Shown here in pieces: positions 1 through 10,608 of a stretch of 64,000 bases of DNA (position 1 is its first letter; every line of letters begins with the position of its first letter). The notes under the pieces were generated by a model. That model saw only the letters and a program-made list of their open reading frames with translations. It was not told the origin of the DNA and did not search any database. The position numbers and the translations under genes are program-made. The stretch spans positions 42,542,001 through 42,606,000 of the forward strand of contig JAZBRS010000029.1 in the NCBI GenBank assembly GCA_037176725.1. Direction: 5' to 3'. The DNA is from Posidonia oceanica (lineage: Eukaryota > Streptophyta > Magnoliopsida > Alismatales > Posidoniaceae).

Positions 1-418
1 CACATAGGCATTCAATCCTGCATTTCCCTGCATATGCGAGCGTAAGCCTAGAAAGACCGATTCTCAGGCGTGTCGGGGGTGCCTAACACCTTCCCCGCAC
101 GTAACAGGAGTCCTTGCCCTGTCTTTTGGCCCGCAATGACCATATTGCCCCTATCCTAGGCTAGAGTCATCTCATTTGCATTCATTTGCATTTGTTTTCC
201 TTTGCATTGCTCTGCTTTGCATTTCTTGCTTGGTTTTGCGCGTTAATTCGCGCATTTCCCTCGGTTTTCCTTGTCTCTCGTTAATAGACATGGTGGCGAC
301 TCTGATTTGTCTTATCTTTCCCTTTTTCTCCTCGATTTTAAGTGTTTTCGAGTTGAGCCTCTTCCTCGGATCCAATCGCCGCTAAATAGCGAGCCTGATT
401 CCGATCGGGATCGCTACA
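1..418 (+). mobile_element. 5' LTR of element 1 (3' end only)
   Basis: These 418 bases align without gaps to 22314-22731, the end of the 3' LTR. I see three differences, all transitions: near 57, near 238 and near 277. The segment ends in CA directly before the primer binding site. It carries the block (about 45-150) containing GGTGCCTAACACC that is shared by all four large LTRs in the window. The remaining LTR, expected to be about 5.4 kb, lies left of the window. Confidence 0.95.
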
Positions 419-419
419 G

Positions 420-437
420 TGGCGACTCTGCTGGGGA
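420..437 (+). promoter_or_regulatory. Primer binding site (tRNA-Arg type)
   Basis: TGGCGACTCTGCTGGGGA lies one base after the LTR end. This matches the tRNA-Arg-type PBS known from Ogre and related Tat retrotransposons, and primes minus-strand DNA synthesis. Its position fixes the 5' LTR boundary at 418. The tRNA assignment is from knowledge of the family and was not tested against a tRNA set. Confidence 0.88.
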
Positions 438-1747
438 TGCTAGACTCTGGCTTTCGCTCTTGGCTTTTTCGCTCGCCTGTTTTGCAGCTTTGTCTGCCTT
501 GTGTGCCTTCTTTGCCTGTTTTGCTCGCTTTTCCGTGCAAATGCCTAGCGAGTCGCTTCATGGCTACTTTGCTTAGGTTTTGCACCTCTTTCGCCTCGAT
601 TTGCGCTCTCTTTTTGCTTGGCTGTGCTCCTTTGCTTGTTTATTTACTTTCTGCCTTGCTTATGCTCTTATTTCCCTTACAGTCTGCTTACTTTTACCTT
701 ACTTAATCTCACTTGCTTATTACTGCTCTAATTCTTGCACATTGCATGTCTACATACTTTGTTTGGCTAAAATACATGCTTTTTGGATGTTGAATGCTTC
801 TTTTACACTCTTGCTATGTCACTACACACGCACATACTATGCTTACATGCCTTTTGACTTGATGAATGTTTCTTTTTCACCATCACATTCACAAACACCC
901 GCACATGCCATGAACATGCCTTTTGTTGTGTTGTATGATGGTTGCTTGCCATTTTGATTGATTTTCTTCCCTTTCGCACTTGCCATGCTTAGGATAGTAG
1001 AGACTTGTCTGTTTCCCCCATTGTTGACTAAAAAACGCAAGTAAAAAGAACTTCTAGGGGCAACTAGAGACTACAAACAATCCTTCACTCCCTTTGGTTA
1101 ATAAAATGCGCAAGATAAAAAACTCTAATCATTTGCATAAGCATCATATAGGGCATGCATTCTTCTCCTCTGAGTCCACCTACTAGTCTGCGAAGGACGG
1201 TTTCGGCCTCTTGTTCCACTGCTTTGGGCGTGGCATAAGTTGGTCGGTCCGTCCCCCCCTTGTCCGGGGGTCGTGTCGGTGTTAGTAGAGGGTACCACCC
1301 ACGCTTTGGCGGGGTAGAGGCCACCAACGCACCACCCTGTCATTACTTGAGCTTTGGGCCAGGAGTCAGGCAGGGGACCTACTTTTTCTGACCTGAGTCG
1401 GTGACCCGTACATCCAGGGATACCCGGAGTAGACAACCTTACTAGGACACACTAGTTAGGTGAGGGGGGCATACTAGAAAGCATGCATATCATTCATGCC
1501 ATTTAACTAACTCATTTGCATTCATCTTCTTAGTCTCTAACCCTAATTTCTTTCTGTTGTGTCAGCGTGATCGGTAAGCGAGTTCCCTTTGCCAGAGCTT
1601 GAGTACCGACCCTCGTTGACGCCCCTGTTGCGACCTATTCGCGACCATTCCCTTTCCGAGCTATCCGCACTTGCGACGATAGCTCCTCTTAGGAAGCACC
1701 GCTTGAACACCCGTCGCAGCCCAGTTCTCACGCGCTCTAGGTCAGCA
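438..1747 (+). other. Untranslated leader of element 1
   Basis: This stretch between the PBS and the first plausible gag ATG has no convincing coding sequence. It is T-rich to about 1030 and more mixed afterwards. The frame used by gag is open from about 1589, but the first ATG is at 1748. Packaging and splicing signals would be expected here; I could not identify any. Confidence 0.6.
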
Positions 1748-3618
1748 ATGGCCCAGTACGTTAGTGAGCCTTCTTTTACTCCCGTCACGGAGGGTGTTTC
1801 CGTTCCGGCCCCTCCGGTTGCTCCCTCTGTCCCTCTTGTTCCCCCTCCGACGCCAGGGTTTCCTCCTCTGACGTCTCTAGGTTCTCAATACACCCCGGGA
1901 CAGTGGCAAGCCTCCCTTCCTCCGGATCCGGTCGCCGAATCTATCTTGACGGCCGTTACTCGCGCTCCGGAGACGCCACTGCCCCCTCCGTCCCAGGGAT
2001 ACGTCGCTTTCGACATCCCTTCCACCGCTGCTGCGACCTTCTCTGTAGAATTTTTCCCTCCCGGACAGTCTGTGTCCGTGCCGCTTGTTTCTCAGCCTCC
2101 GCCGGCACTGCACTTCAGCGTCCCCACTGGCGAGACGCCCGAGGTGCAGTACCAGCACCTGATGGAGCTTGCCCAGAGACTGCAGGGCATGGCTCTATCA
2201 GTTCGTCCTCCTTCTGTCCCTGTCGTTCCTGAGGTTCCTCCGAGGCCAGTTCCTGCATTCCTTGCATCGACCTCTACACCCCCGCCTCGACCATCGTCGC
2301 AACTGCTCACGGTTCCGACGATGGGGGCTCGTTTACCGCCTCCTCCTGCACAACACTTGGCACAGCATGCTCCACTTCCTTCTGGTGGTCAACCCTTTGG
2401 ATCGGCTGGAGCCCAGTACCTCACTGGCTCGCTGTCTGGCACCCCGCTGCACAGCAACTGGTGCTCCGCCATCCTACCCCTGTCCCAGCACAGCATGGCA
2501 TTTATTCTTCTCCTCTCCCTCAAGTCCAGCATCTTGCATACACTCCTGCATACACTATCCCCCAGCACGGATACGCCGGCCATCCCGTTGCTCCACCAGG
2601 CGACGCTATGGTAGATCCGGAGGAGCACTTAGGTGCGACCCATTCGGCGTATGTGCTCGCTACCCCTGCTGATCCCTCTCCTCCAGCAGCAATCCAAGAC
2701 CCCATCAATAACCGGATGGACGTCTTGGAGAAAGCACTACGACTAGTGCAGGGTACTGAGCACCAGACCTACCAGTTCCGGGACCTCTGTTGCTTCCCAG
2801 AGGCGGTACTCCCTCCGAAGTTCAAAATCCCGGACTTCGAGAAGTATAATGGTAGGGGCTGCCCCGTAGCACACTTGAAGGCGTATTGCGGTGATCTCGC
2901 TCAGCTTCAGGCTGACGAGAGGTTGCTGATCCGCTTGTTCCAGAAGAGTTTGACCGGGCCGGCACTCAAGTGGTTCACATCACTCGATATGTCAGCCATC
3001 AAGACTTGGAATGACCTCAGTCAGGCGTTCCTGGAGCAATACTCCTTCAACCTCGATCTTGTCCCAAAGAGGGCGGACTTGATCGCCATCAAGCAGAACT
3101 CTGGCGAGCCGTTCGAGGAGTACGTCGGCCGCTGGCGCGCCCTTGCCTCTCAGGTTCGAGATAGACCCTCTGACGAGGAGTCTATCGAGATCGTTATCAA
3201 AGGGGCGCAGCCGTCTCTCGGAGCTCTGCTTAGCATTCAGCCAGTCACTACTTTCGCGGCACTCATCAGAGCTGGAGCGCGCGTAGAGAGTTCTTTGCGG
3301 AGTGGCAACTTCCCGGCTCTCTCTGCGTTCGCTAAGCAGGCAGCGATCAGTAGCAGCAGTGCCAACAGCAGCATCTCCAACAACAACAACAGCGGCAGCA
3401 ACAGCAACCGCCCGAAGAGGAAGGATTCGCCGAAACCCGCTGTTGCATTCGTCGATTCTCCTGCTGTGCCTGTTCGCTTGCCGTCTCGGCCTGCCCCAGC
3501 TCAGATGGTGTACGCTCCTGCACCTAGGAATCCACACACACCGCACATCACAACCACCGCTAGACCGGTCTATCCTGCCGCACCGGTTCAGCAAGGCCCG
3601 TACCCGAGGCAAAGATGA
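1748..3618 (+). pseudogene. gag: gag (capsid), frameshifted and closed by an in-frame TGA
   Basis: Encodes the retrotransposon Gag, which forms the cytoplasmic virus-like particle. The N-terminal part (1748 to about 2450) is a Pro/Ser-rich region starting at ATG 1748. The capsid-like retrotransposon gag domain follows at about 2800-3290, with motifs such as LIRLFQKSLTGPALKWF and EPFEEYVGRWRAL. An Asn/Ser-rich linker and Pro-rich tail come last. The N-terminal part reads in frame 2 and the capsid part in frame 1, so the frame shifts by one base near 2440-2460, where both are open for about 150 bases. A TGA at 3616-3618 closes the ORF, yet the same frame continues into gag C-terminal sequence and pol. 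CGA-to-TGA decay is the simplest reading of the stop; readthrough is the alternative. A frameshift plus a stop in so young a copy suggests this copy is defective or depends on proteins from another copy. Confidence 0.85.
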
Positions 3619-6600
3619 CCACCCACTGAGAGGCGGAATTTCACCCCACTAGTGGAACCACTCACGGTCATCTTGCCAAAGGTGGCATCGCTCCTGAAGT
3701 TCCCAGAGGTTCGTCCGCCGCCAAGCCCCCTGCCGCATTGGTTTAGGTCGGACCTCTTCTGCAATTTCCATCGAAGCGTCGGGCATTCGACGGACAATTG
3801 CTTCTCCCTGCGGAACGCAATTCAGGACCTGATCGAATCGGGAACGATTGTGATCGACACGCACGAGGCATCCACCCAAGCACGCACTCATGCATCTGCA
3901 TCTCCAGCTGTTCCCCCGCATTCTGGCATCGTCCGCCAACCTTTACCGGAGCACTCTTATCCGGGAGGGGCGGGAACCTCAGGCGTCCACTCTGTCTTTC
4001 CTTCTGGGCCTGCTACCTCTGAAGTAGACCCTTCCGATCTTATCTCTGACATCTCTGAGCCTTTCCCGGTCAGTCTCTACCTCGCGGCAGTTGCCGGCTC
4101 TGAGTCGGGAATCCATTTGATCCGACCGCCTGCCAGGCCGGAGCACCCTCTCGCGCCTCCCACCGTGCTCCCTCAGGCTCAATCCCCTGTGCACCTTCTA
4201 GCTAGGGCCCAGCCTAGTTCCCCTATCCACCTTTTAGGGCGACCTCAGCCACACCTTCTAGGCAGACCTCAACCTGCCCCAGCCTTCCCACCCCGACAAC
4301 CATACCCCTTAGATAGACCTCGGCTACACCTCCTAGGCAGACCTCAACCTGCCCCAGCCTTCCCACCACAACAACCATATCCCTTAGACAGACCCCAATA
4401 TCCTGTAGGTCCCCCTGTAACCCCTCCTGTGCTCGCAGCACGTGCTCCAGTCGTCATCGATTTGACCTTGGACACCCATCGCGTCCCTTACAGCTACGCC
4501 ACGGAAATGTGTGCGGAAGTAACGCGATCGGGGAGGGTTTACAGGCCCCCAGTGCCGGCAACTAGGCCAACTCACCCTAGACCTGTTATGCCCCCACCCT
4601 CAAGCCAACCCATAGCAGATCCAACCCCGGATCAGCCCGTAGTTAGCCAAATCCCTACCCAGCCTGTAGTAACCCAGCTCCCTTCCACTGTCCCCTTAGA
4701 ACCTGCTAGAACCACTCCTCCAGCTGCTAGGAGAAGCCAACCTAAAGCAGACTTAACCTCTCAGCTTAAGAAGGTCAAAGCCGACATCTCCATCTGGGAT
4801 TTGATCCACACTTCTGCCGAGCACCGTGAGGCTTTTCTTCACGTGTTCCAGGCTGCTCGTGTGTCCCAGTCCATTGAGCCTTCTGCCTTGGAGAGCATGG
4901 TTGGGTTAATCGCGGAGCCCCAGGTCATCTCTTTTACGAGTGATGAGCTGCCTCCGGCGGGGATTAATCACAACCAGCCCCTATTCGTCACGGTGCAGTT
5001 CAAAAACTTTCGCATTCCCCTAACACTGGTTGATAACGGGTCAGGCCTTAACGTCTGCCCCTTGCGTACAGCAACCAAGCTTGGATTCAAAGCCGAGGAT
5101 ATCACGCCAGCCGTAAAGGGAAGGACTGCTTTTGACAACACTCACCATGATGCTCTAGGGATTCTGATTATCCCTCTGGCTATCAGCCCGGTCGTCTTCG
5201 ACGTAGAATTCTATGTCGTCGACTTGAAGCCTAACTTCAATCTTCTGCTTGGGCGCCCTTGGCTTCACAAGCATCAGGTCCTTCCTTCGACCCTCCATCG
5301 AATGATAAAGTACCGTCGTGGCGATGATGTCATTGTCGTCATGGCGGAGAACTTTGAGAAGGAGCGGATTGAAGCAGTCTCTCCCGTGTCTTCGCAATCC
5401 ATCCCGTTTGACCCCGAGACTTCTGAAGCCCTCTATCACGTTAACCGGTGCGAACCAGTTAACTTCGTTCCTGATCTTGAACGTGTCAACTCCTTGACCG
5501 TTCACAATAACCCCTTTCGAATGGTCGAGAATGTATGTCACAGGTGGGGTTACACAAAGGGTACGCCGCTCGGGCGTCACGGCCAAGGGATCGCGGAGCC
5601 GATCGTAGCAGTGGAGCGAAGGAAATCTGAAGGCCTCGGCTACGAACCAAAGCTCAACGAAGATCACTGCTTCCAGCTCAAAGATCGTGCACCAGCCATT
5701 CCCAGAGACCTCACTAACTTTACCAGTGCAGGAATTCTGGGATCCACCAACGATCAAGCCACGACGCCGACAGAGGATTGGGTGTGTGTTGAGGACTACT
5801 ACTCGGATGAGGAGCAGTCTGGCACAACAGAGGCAGTCCCAATCAGCTCAGCAGAAACAGTGGTCAGGGCAGAGGCCCCACAGTCAGTCTTTTCAGCTCT
5901 CCCTCTGGCAGATATAGCAGGCAGCTCAGCAGGCCCTGTGGCAGAACAAGCAAGTTCTCATTCTTTTGCAGCCACATCTGCATTACAAGTTCAGGCAGCG
6001 GTGCAGGAGTTAGAGACACTCCTTCTGACAGAACCAAACATGCTACCGACGGTCACAACCACATCAGTGCCACTGTCCCCATCTCTGGAGGGACCATCTA
6101 TCAACTCAGTCAGCAACGCGGCTCAGCCCGCTCCAGCATCATCTTCAGGAATGCAGCTGGCGCAGTCCGCTTCGCATTCTCCTGACAACCAGCAGCAGCT
6201 CTCATGGCAAGACCCCATGGCGTCAGAGGCTGCACTCTCTCAATTACGGCCTGATACAAAAGGCCAACTGAGCACTACACTCTCCGGGCCCTTGAGCCCT
6301 CTAAAGAGCACCCCTGCTTATTCTCCAACTGTGACCCTGGCAGCTTATTCATCCTTAGCACCGCTAGCCTGTCTATTTGGGCCATCTACGTCAGAGTTGC
6401 CACCATCGGACGCGCCCGTGAACCAGATCATGCAGACCCCAAGGGCGGCGATCTGTCTTGCAGCCGGGCCAGTGCCGCAGGCCCCCGGCGCCTACTACGT
6501 CGACTCCCCCTCAGACGAGGAAGAAGGAGTGGCGATAGAAGCCCAGGTCGATTCCTGGATGTCCGACTTAGAGTTGCTTTATCAAGAACAACTCAAGTCG

Positions 6601-9600
6601 ATAGCAGATGACCTGGCAGATCACCAAGCTGCAGAAAGGAAAGGGAAAGCCGTAGTCACGGATCCTCCTCTGCAAGAGGACCATGCCTCTATCATGGTCC
6701 TAGAAGACTCAGCAGCGCCGGACTCCCCTAGACCAGATGAGCTCATCACTCTTCAACCAGAAGGCGGGTCTAGGTGGTTTGTGCAACCCATGCCTCACCT
6801 GAACAGCATACCAAGCGGCAGTAACCAGATCAGCCGCCAGTCTGGCGTATCCCCTACAAGCACACTAGAAGACCCAGAGGGAGGAACATCAGCAGTACAT
6901 GCAGCAGCAGTAACAGAGCAGAATGCCTCAGCAGCAGAGCAGTCAGCAGCCTCAGCAGCAGAACAGTCAGCAATATCAGCAGTAGAGTCAGCTAAGCCCT
7001 CAGCAGTATCAACAGAACACTCAGCAGAGCCAGTCAGGCCAGAGCAAACAACAGAAGGAGTTGCTGGGACGGAGGTCGCGCACCGAGGTTACAAGAATAC
7101 CCGAGTGAGCGTGACCATCCTGAAACATCACCAGGGCCAAGCAGTGGAACACATGCACTCTTTCAACATCACAAGCCCTTCCTTTGAGAAAGAGATCCTC
7201 TCAGAACTTATTGCCTATGGAGAGGAGGATGATACGGGCATGGATGAGACTGACGAACCTTTGCCCGAGTTCCGGCCCTATGACGACGACCCAGAAGGCC
7301 CCAACCTCCATGTCGCAGAAGAAACGGAGGTTGTCAACATCGGCACAGCTGAGGAAGTCAGAGAAGTTTGCATCAGTGCCCAGCTGTCCACCCAGGTTCG
7401 AGCAGAATTCATCGCATTCCTGAAAGAATATGCGGATGTCTTCGCCTGGAGTTATGAAGATATGGTCGGCCTTGACATAGAAATAGTGGTGCACAATCTG
7501 CCCTTAAATCCGGATGCCAAGCCAGTAAAGCAGAAATTGAGAAGATGGCGACTGCAGTGGCTGCTCATGATCAAAGAAGAGATAATGAAGCAGCTTGGAG
7601 TCAACTTTCTAAAGGTCGTTCTTTATCCTGAATGGCTGGCAAACATTGTACCTGTGCCCAAGAAAGATGGCCGAATCCGGATCTGTATCGACTACAGGGA
7701 CCTGAACAAGGCGAGTCCCAAGGACGACTTTCCATTGCCTCACATTGACGTCCTAGTCGACAATACAGCAGGCCACAAGATGCTCTCCTTCATGGACGGC
7801 TTTTCTGGATACAATCAGATCAAAATGGCAGAAGAGGACATGGAAAAGACTTCATTCATCACCCCTTGGGGAGTCTTCTGCTACCAAGTCATGCCGTTCG
7901 GCCTGAAGAATGCTGGTGCAACCTATCAAAGGGCCATGACAGCGCTATTCCACGACCTCATGCACCAAGAAGTGGAGGTCTATGTAGACGATATGATTGC
8001 CAAAACCAAAGAGCCCGAGAATCATCTTGCCTGTCTCAGAAAGCTCTTTAACCGTCTACGGAAGTACAAGCTGCGCCTGAATCCCAAGAAGTGCGTATTC
8101 GGGGTATCTTCTGGCAAATTGCTCGGCTACATTGTTAGCCAAAGGGGGATTGAGGTGGACCCGTTGAAAGCACAAGCCATCGTGGACATGCCACCCCCTA
8201 GAACTGAAAAGGAAGTCAGAAGTCTGCTTGGGCGTTTACAATATATCAGTCGCTTCATTGCACAGCTTACGCCCATCTGCGAACCCATATTCAAGCTCTT
8301 GAGGAAGAATGCGCAGATTCACTGGAACGAGGAGTGTCAGGCTGCATTTGCCAAGATCAAGCAGCTGTTGATCAAGCCTCCTGTCCTGGTCCCGCCTACG
8401 CCAGGGAGACCTTTGCTTCTCTACCTTTCTACCACGCAGCATTCCATGGGCGCCGTCTTGGGCCAACATGACGAATCTGGTAGAAAGGAGCGCGCCATCT
8501 ACTACCTGAGCAAGAAATTTAATGAATGCGAAGCCAGGTACACAACACTAGAGAAGACTTGCTTGTCCCTTGTCTGGGCTGCACAGAAGCTGAGGCACTA
8601 CATGATGGCATACCCAGTGCAACTCTTATGCCGGCACGATCCCATCAAATTCCTCTTCCAGAAGCCGGCCATGGTGGGCAGATGTGCTAAGTGGCAGGTG
8701 TTATTGTCTCAGTACGACATCACCTTCGTCACACAGAAATCCATGAAGGGTCAAGCAATGGCAGACCATCTTGCTGACCTCCCTCTGCCTGAATACCAAC
8801 CCCTCCAGACGCAGTTCCCTGATGAAGACATTCTCTTTCCAATGGAGGACTCTGAGCAGAAAGATCCTGAAGAAGCAGAGGAATGGCAGCTCTACTTTGA
8901 TGGTGCAGTCAACAAGAAGGGCCGAGGCGTAGGCGCAGTGCTGACCACGCCCCAAGGACAGATGACTCCTTTCGCGAGGAAGCTGACTTTCACCTGCACA
9001 AACAACGAAGCAGAATATGAAGCATGCATCCTGGGGTTGAAAGTCGCCCTCGAGCATGAGGCGCAGAAGCTGCATGTGCACGGCGATGCCATGCTGGTGG
9101 TTTCTCAAGTGAACGGCGATTGGAAGACAAAAGATCCCAAGCTTGTGCCGTATCACGAACACCTGCTGAGGCTGATGAAAGAATTCAAGAGCATCCGCTT
9201 CACATACCTGAACAGAGCAAAGAACGCGTATGCAGACGCACTAGCAACTCTGGCATCCTGGCTCACTATATCAGAAGACAGCACTGTGGATGTATCAGTC
9301 ACTCGCATTGAGCAGCCTGCATACTGCATGAGCATAGAAGAAGCGGATCCCGCAGAGGGGCAGCCCTGGTATCAAGACATAAAATCTTTCCTGGAGTCTG
9401 GTAACTTTCCTCCTGATACCACGGCAGCAGACAAGAGAACTTTGGCGCGTCTGGCGTCAAAGTATGTGTTAGGGGCCGGGCAGCTGTACAGAAGGTCTTA
9501 CAATCAGATGCTACTGCGCTGCCTGAACAAGTCGGAGGCTGACACGCTGATGCTTCAAGTGCATGCGGGAACTTGTGGCCTGCACATGAATGGCGTCCTC

Positions 9601-10608
9601 CTGGCCAAGAAGATCATGCTTCAAGGATATTTCTGGCAGACCATGGAAGCCGACTGCTGCCGGTTCGTGTGTAGATGCCATAACTGTCAAATTCATGGTA
9701 ACTTCATCAAGGCCCCTCCACATCAGCTGCACAACATGTCTTCGCCATGGCCTTTCTCCACCTGGGGGATCGATGTCATCGGCGCCATCCACCCCGCTGC
9801 TTCAAATGGTCATCGTTACATTCTCGTAGCGATCGATTACTTTACCAAGTGGGTGGAAGCGGCCTCTTACAGGACAGTCACCGCTGCGGCAACAGAAAAA
9901 TTTATCAGAAACAATATTGTTGCCCGGTATGGGGTCCCGCACTCTGTCATCTCTGATAACGGCTCAAACTTTATTGCCAAAAGGATCGAAGAATACCTGC
10001 AAAGTCTCAAGATCAAGCACCATCGATCCTCGCCTTATCGGCCTCAGATGAACGGAGCAGTGGAATCTGCAAACAAAAACATTGTCAAGATCCTGAAGAA
10101 AATGGCAGAAATCCACAAGGATTGGCACGACAAGCTCCCGTACGCACTCTGGGCGTACAGGACATCAATACGGACCTCTACAGGAGCCACCCCGTACTCT
10201 CTGGTGTACGGCATGGAAGCGGTGTTACCTGTTGAAGTGGAGATCCCCTCTCTGCAGATCCTGCGGGAAGCTGAGTTGGAAGAAGCAGAATGGGTCGAAG
10301 ACCGCTGCGTCCAACTGAACTTGATTGATGAGCGCAGATTGCAAGCCATGCACAACGCTCACTGCTATCAGAAGCGGATGGCCAAAGCATTCTTGAAGAA
10401 GGTCCAGCCCAGAAGCTTTCAGCCAGGGGACCTTGTCTTGCGCGCCATTCATTTGCCTGACGGTCGAGGGAAATTCCGACCCAATTGGCGCGGCCCATTT
10501 GTGGTCAAACAGATCTTCTCGGGAGGCGCTGTGACTCTTGAGGATATGGACCAGATTGAGCAGTCTGAGCCCGTCAACCTCTGCTATCTCAAGAAGTACT
10601 ATCAGTAG
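3619..10608 (+). CDS. pol: Tat/Ogre-lineage polyprotein: gag C-terminus, protease, G-patch, RT, RNase H, second RNase H, integrase
   Basis: An open frame of about 2330 codons in the same frame as the gag capsid part. In order: a gag C-terminal CCHC-like knuckle (about 3750-3810, CNFHRSVGHSTDNC); a Pro-rich linker; an aspartic protease with active-site DNGS at 5032; a G-patch-like segment (about 5545-5660, GTPLGRHGQGI, GLGYEP); a long Ser/Ala/Glu-rich linker (about 5760-7080); reverse transcriptase with YVDD at 7981-7992; a first RNase H (about 8400-8600) whose first catalytic Asp is replaced (YLST); a second RNase H (about 8886-9250) starting LYFDGAV with Asp/Glu residues retained; and integrase with an HHCC finger and a DDE triad at about 9772, 9955 and 10063 (D, D and E with 35 residues between the last two). 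Dual RNase H plus G-patch places it in Tat/Ogre. No internal stop after 3618, so it looks recently functional. It uses no obvious separate ATG, consistent with expression as a Gag-Pol fusion. Confidence 0.95.
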   Translation, partial: PPTERRNFTPLVEPLTVILPKVASLLKFPEVRPPPSPLPHWFRSDLFCNFHRSVGHSTDNCFSLRNAIQDLIESGTIVIDTHEASTQARTHASASPAVPPHSGIVRQPLPEHSYPGGAGTSGVHSVFPSGPATSEVDPSDLISDISEPFPVSLYLAAVAGSESGIHLIRPPARPEHPLAPPTVLPQAQSPVHLLARAQPSSPIHLLGRPQPHLLGRPQPAPAFPPRQPYPLDRPRLHLLGRPQPAPAFPPQQPYPLDRPQYPVGPPVTPPVLAARAPVVIDLTLDTHRVPYSYATEMCAEVTRSGRVYRPPVPATRPTHPRPVMPPPSSQPIADPTPDQPVVSQIPTQPVVTQLPSTVPLEPARTTPPAARRSQPKADLTSQLKKVKADISIWDLIHTSAEHREAFLHVFQAARVSQSIEPSALESMVGLIAEPQVISFTSDELPPAGINHNQPLFVTVQFKNFRIPLTLVDNGSGLNVCPLRTATKLGFKAEDITPAVKGRTAFDNTHHDALGILIIPLAISPVVFDVEFYVVDLKPNFNLLLGRPWLHKHQVLPSTLHRMIKYRRGDDVIVVMAENFEKERIEAVSPVSSQSIPFDPETSEALYHVNRCEPVNFVPDLERVNSLTVHNNPFRMVENVCHRWGYTKGTPLGRHGQGIAEPIVAVERRKSEGLGYEPKLNEDHCFQLKDRAPAIPRDLTNFTSAGILGSTNDQATTPTEDWVCVEDYYSDEEQSGTTEAVPISSAETVVRAEAPQSVFSALPLADIAGSSAGPVAEQASSHSFAATSALQVQAAVQELETLLLTEPNMLPTVTTTSVPLSPSLEGPSINSVSNAAQPAPASSSGMQLAQSASHSPDNQQQLSWQDPMASEAALSQLRPDTKGQLSTTLSGPLSPLKSTPAYSPTVTLAAYSSLAPLACLFGPSTSELPPSDAPVNQIMQTPRAAICLAAGPVPQAPGAYYVDSPSDEEEGVAIEAQVDSWMSDLELLYQEQLKSIADDLADHQAAERKGKAVVTDPPLQEDHASIMVLEDSAAPDSPRPDELITLQPEGGSRWFVQPMPHLNSIPSGSNQISRQSGVSPTSTLEDPEGGTSAVHAAAVTEQNASAAEQSAASAAEQSAISAVESAKPSAVSTEHSAEPVRPEQTTEGVAGTEVAHRGYKNTRVSVTILKHHQGQAVEHMHSFNITSPSFEKEILSELIAYGEEDDTGMDETDEPLPEFRPYDDDPEGPNLHVAEETEVVNIGTAEEVREVCISAQLSTQVRAEFIAFLKEYADVFAWSYEDMVGLDIEIVVHNLPLNPDAKPVKQKLRRWRLQWLLMIKEEIMKQLGVNFLKVVLYPEWLANIVPVPKKDGRIRICIDYRDLNKASPKDDFPLPHIDVLVDNTAGHKMLSFMDGFSGYNQIKMAEEDMEKTSFITPWGVFCYQVMPFGLKNAGATYQRAMTALFHDLMHQEVEVYVDDMIAKTKEPENHLACLRKLFNRLRKYKLRLNPKKCVFGVSSGKLLGYIVSQRGIEVDPLKAQAIVDMPPPRTEKEVRSLLGRLQYISRFIAQLTPICEPIFKLLRKNAQIHWNEECQAAFAKIKQLLIKPPVLVPPTPGRPLLLYLSTTQHSMGAVLGQHDESGRKERAIYYLSKKFNECEARYTTLEKTCLSLVWAAQKLRHYMMAYPVQLLCRHDPIKFLFQKPAMVGRCAKWQVLLSQYDITFVTQKSMKGQAMADHLADLPLPEYQPLQTQFPDEDILFPMEDSEQKDPEEAEEWQLYFDGAVNKKGRGVGAVLTTPQGQMTPFARKLTFTCTNNEAEYEACILGLKVALEHEAQKLHVHGDAMLVVSQVNGDWKTKDPKLVPYHEHLLRLMKEFKSIRFTYLNRAKNAYADALATLASWLTISEDSTVDVSVTRIEQPAYCMSIEEADPAEGQPWYQDIKSFLESGNFPPDTTAADKRTLARLASKYVLGAGQLYRRSYNQMLLRCLNKSEADTLMLQVHAGTCGLHMNGVLLAKKIMLQGYFWQTMEADCCRFVCRCHNCQIHGNFIKAPPHQLHNMSSPWPFSTWGIDVIGAIHPAASNGHRYILVAIDYFTKWVEAASYRTVTAAATEKFIRNNIVARYGVPHSVISDNGSNFIAKRIEEYLQSLKIKHHRSSPYRPQMNGAVESANKNIVKILKKMAEIHKDWHDKLPYALWAYRTSIRTSTGATPYSLVYGMEAVLPVEVEIPSLQILREAELEEAEWVEDRCVQLNLIDERRLQAMHNAHCYQKRMAKAFLKKVQPRSFQPGDLVLRAIHLPDGRGKFRPNWRGPFVVKQIFSGGAVTLEDMDQIEQSEPVNLCYLKKYYQ

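Noticed and set aside
1085..1436. Minus-strand ORFs in the leader of element 1
   Set aside because: Short, without domain, antisense in a region expected to be untranslated leader.
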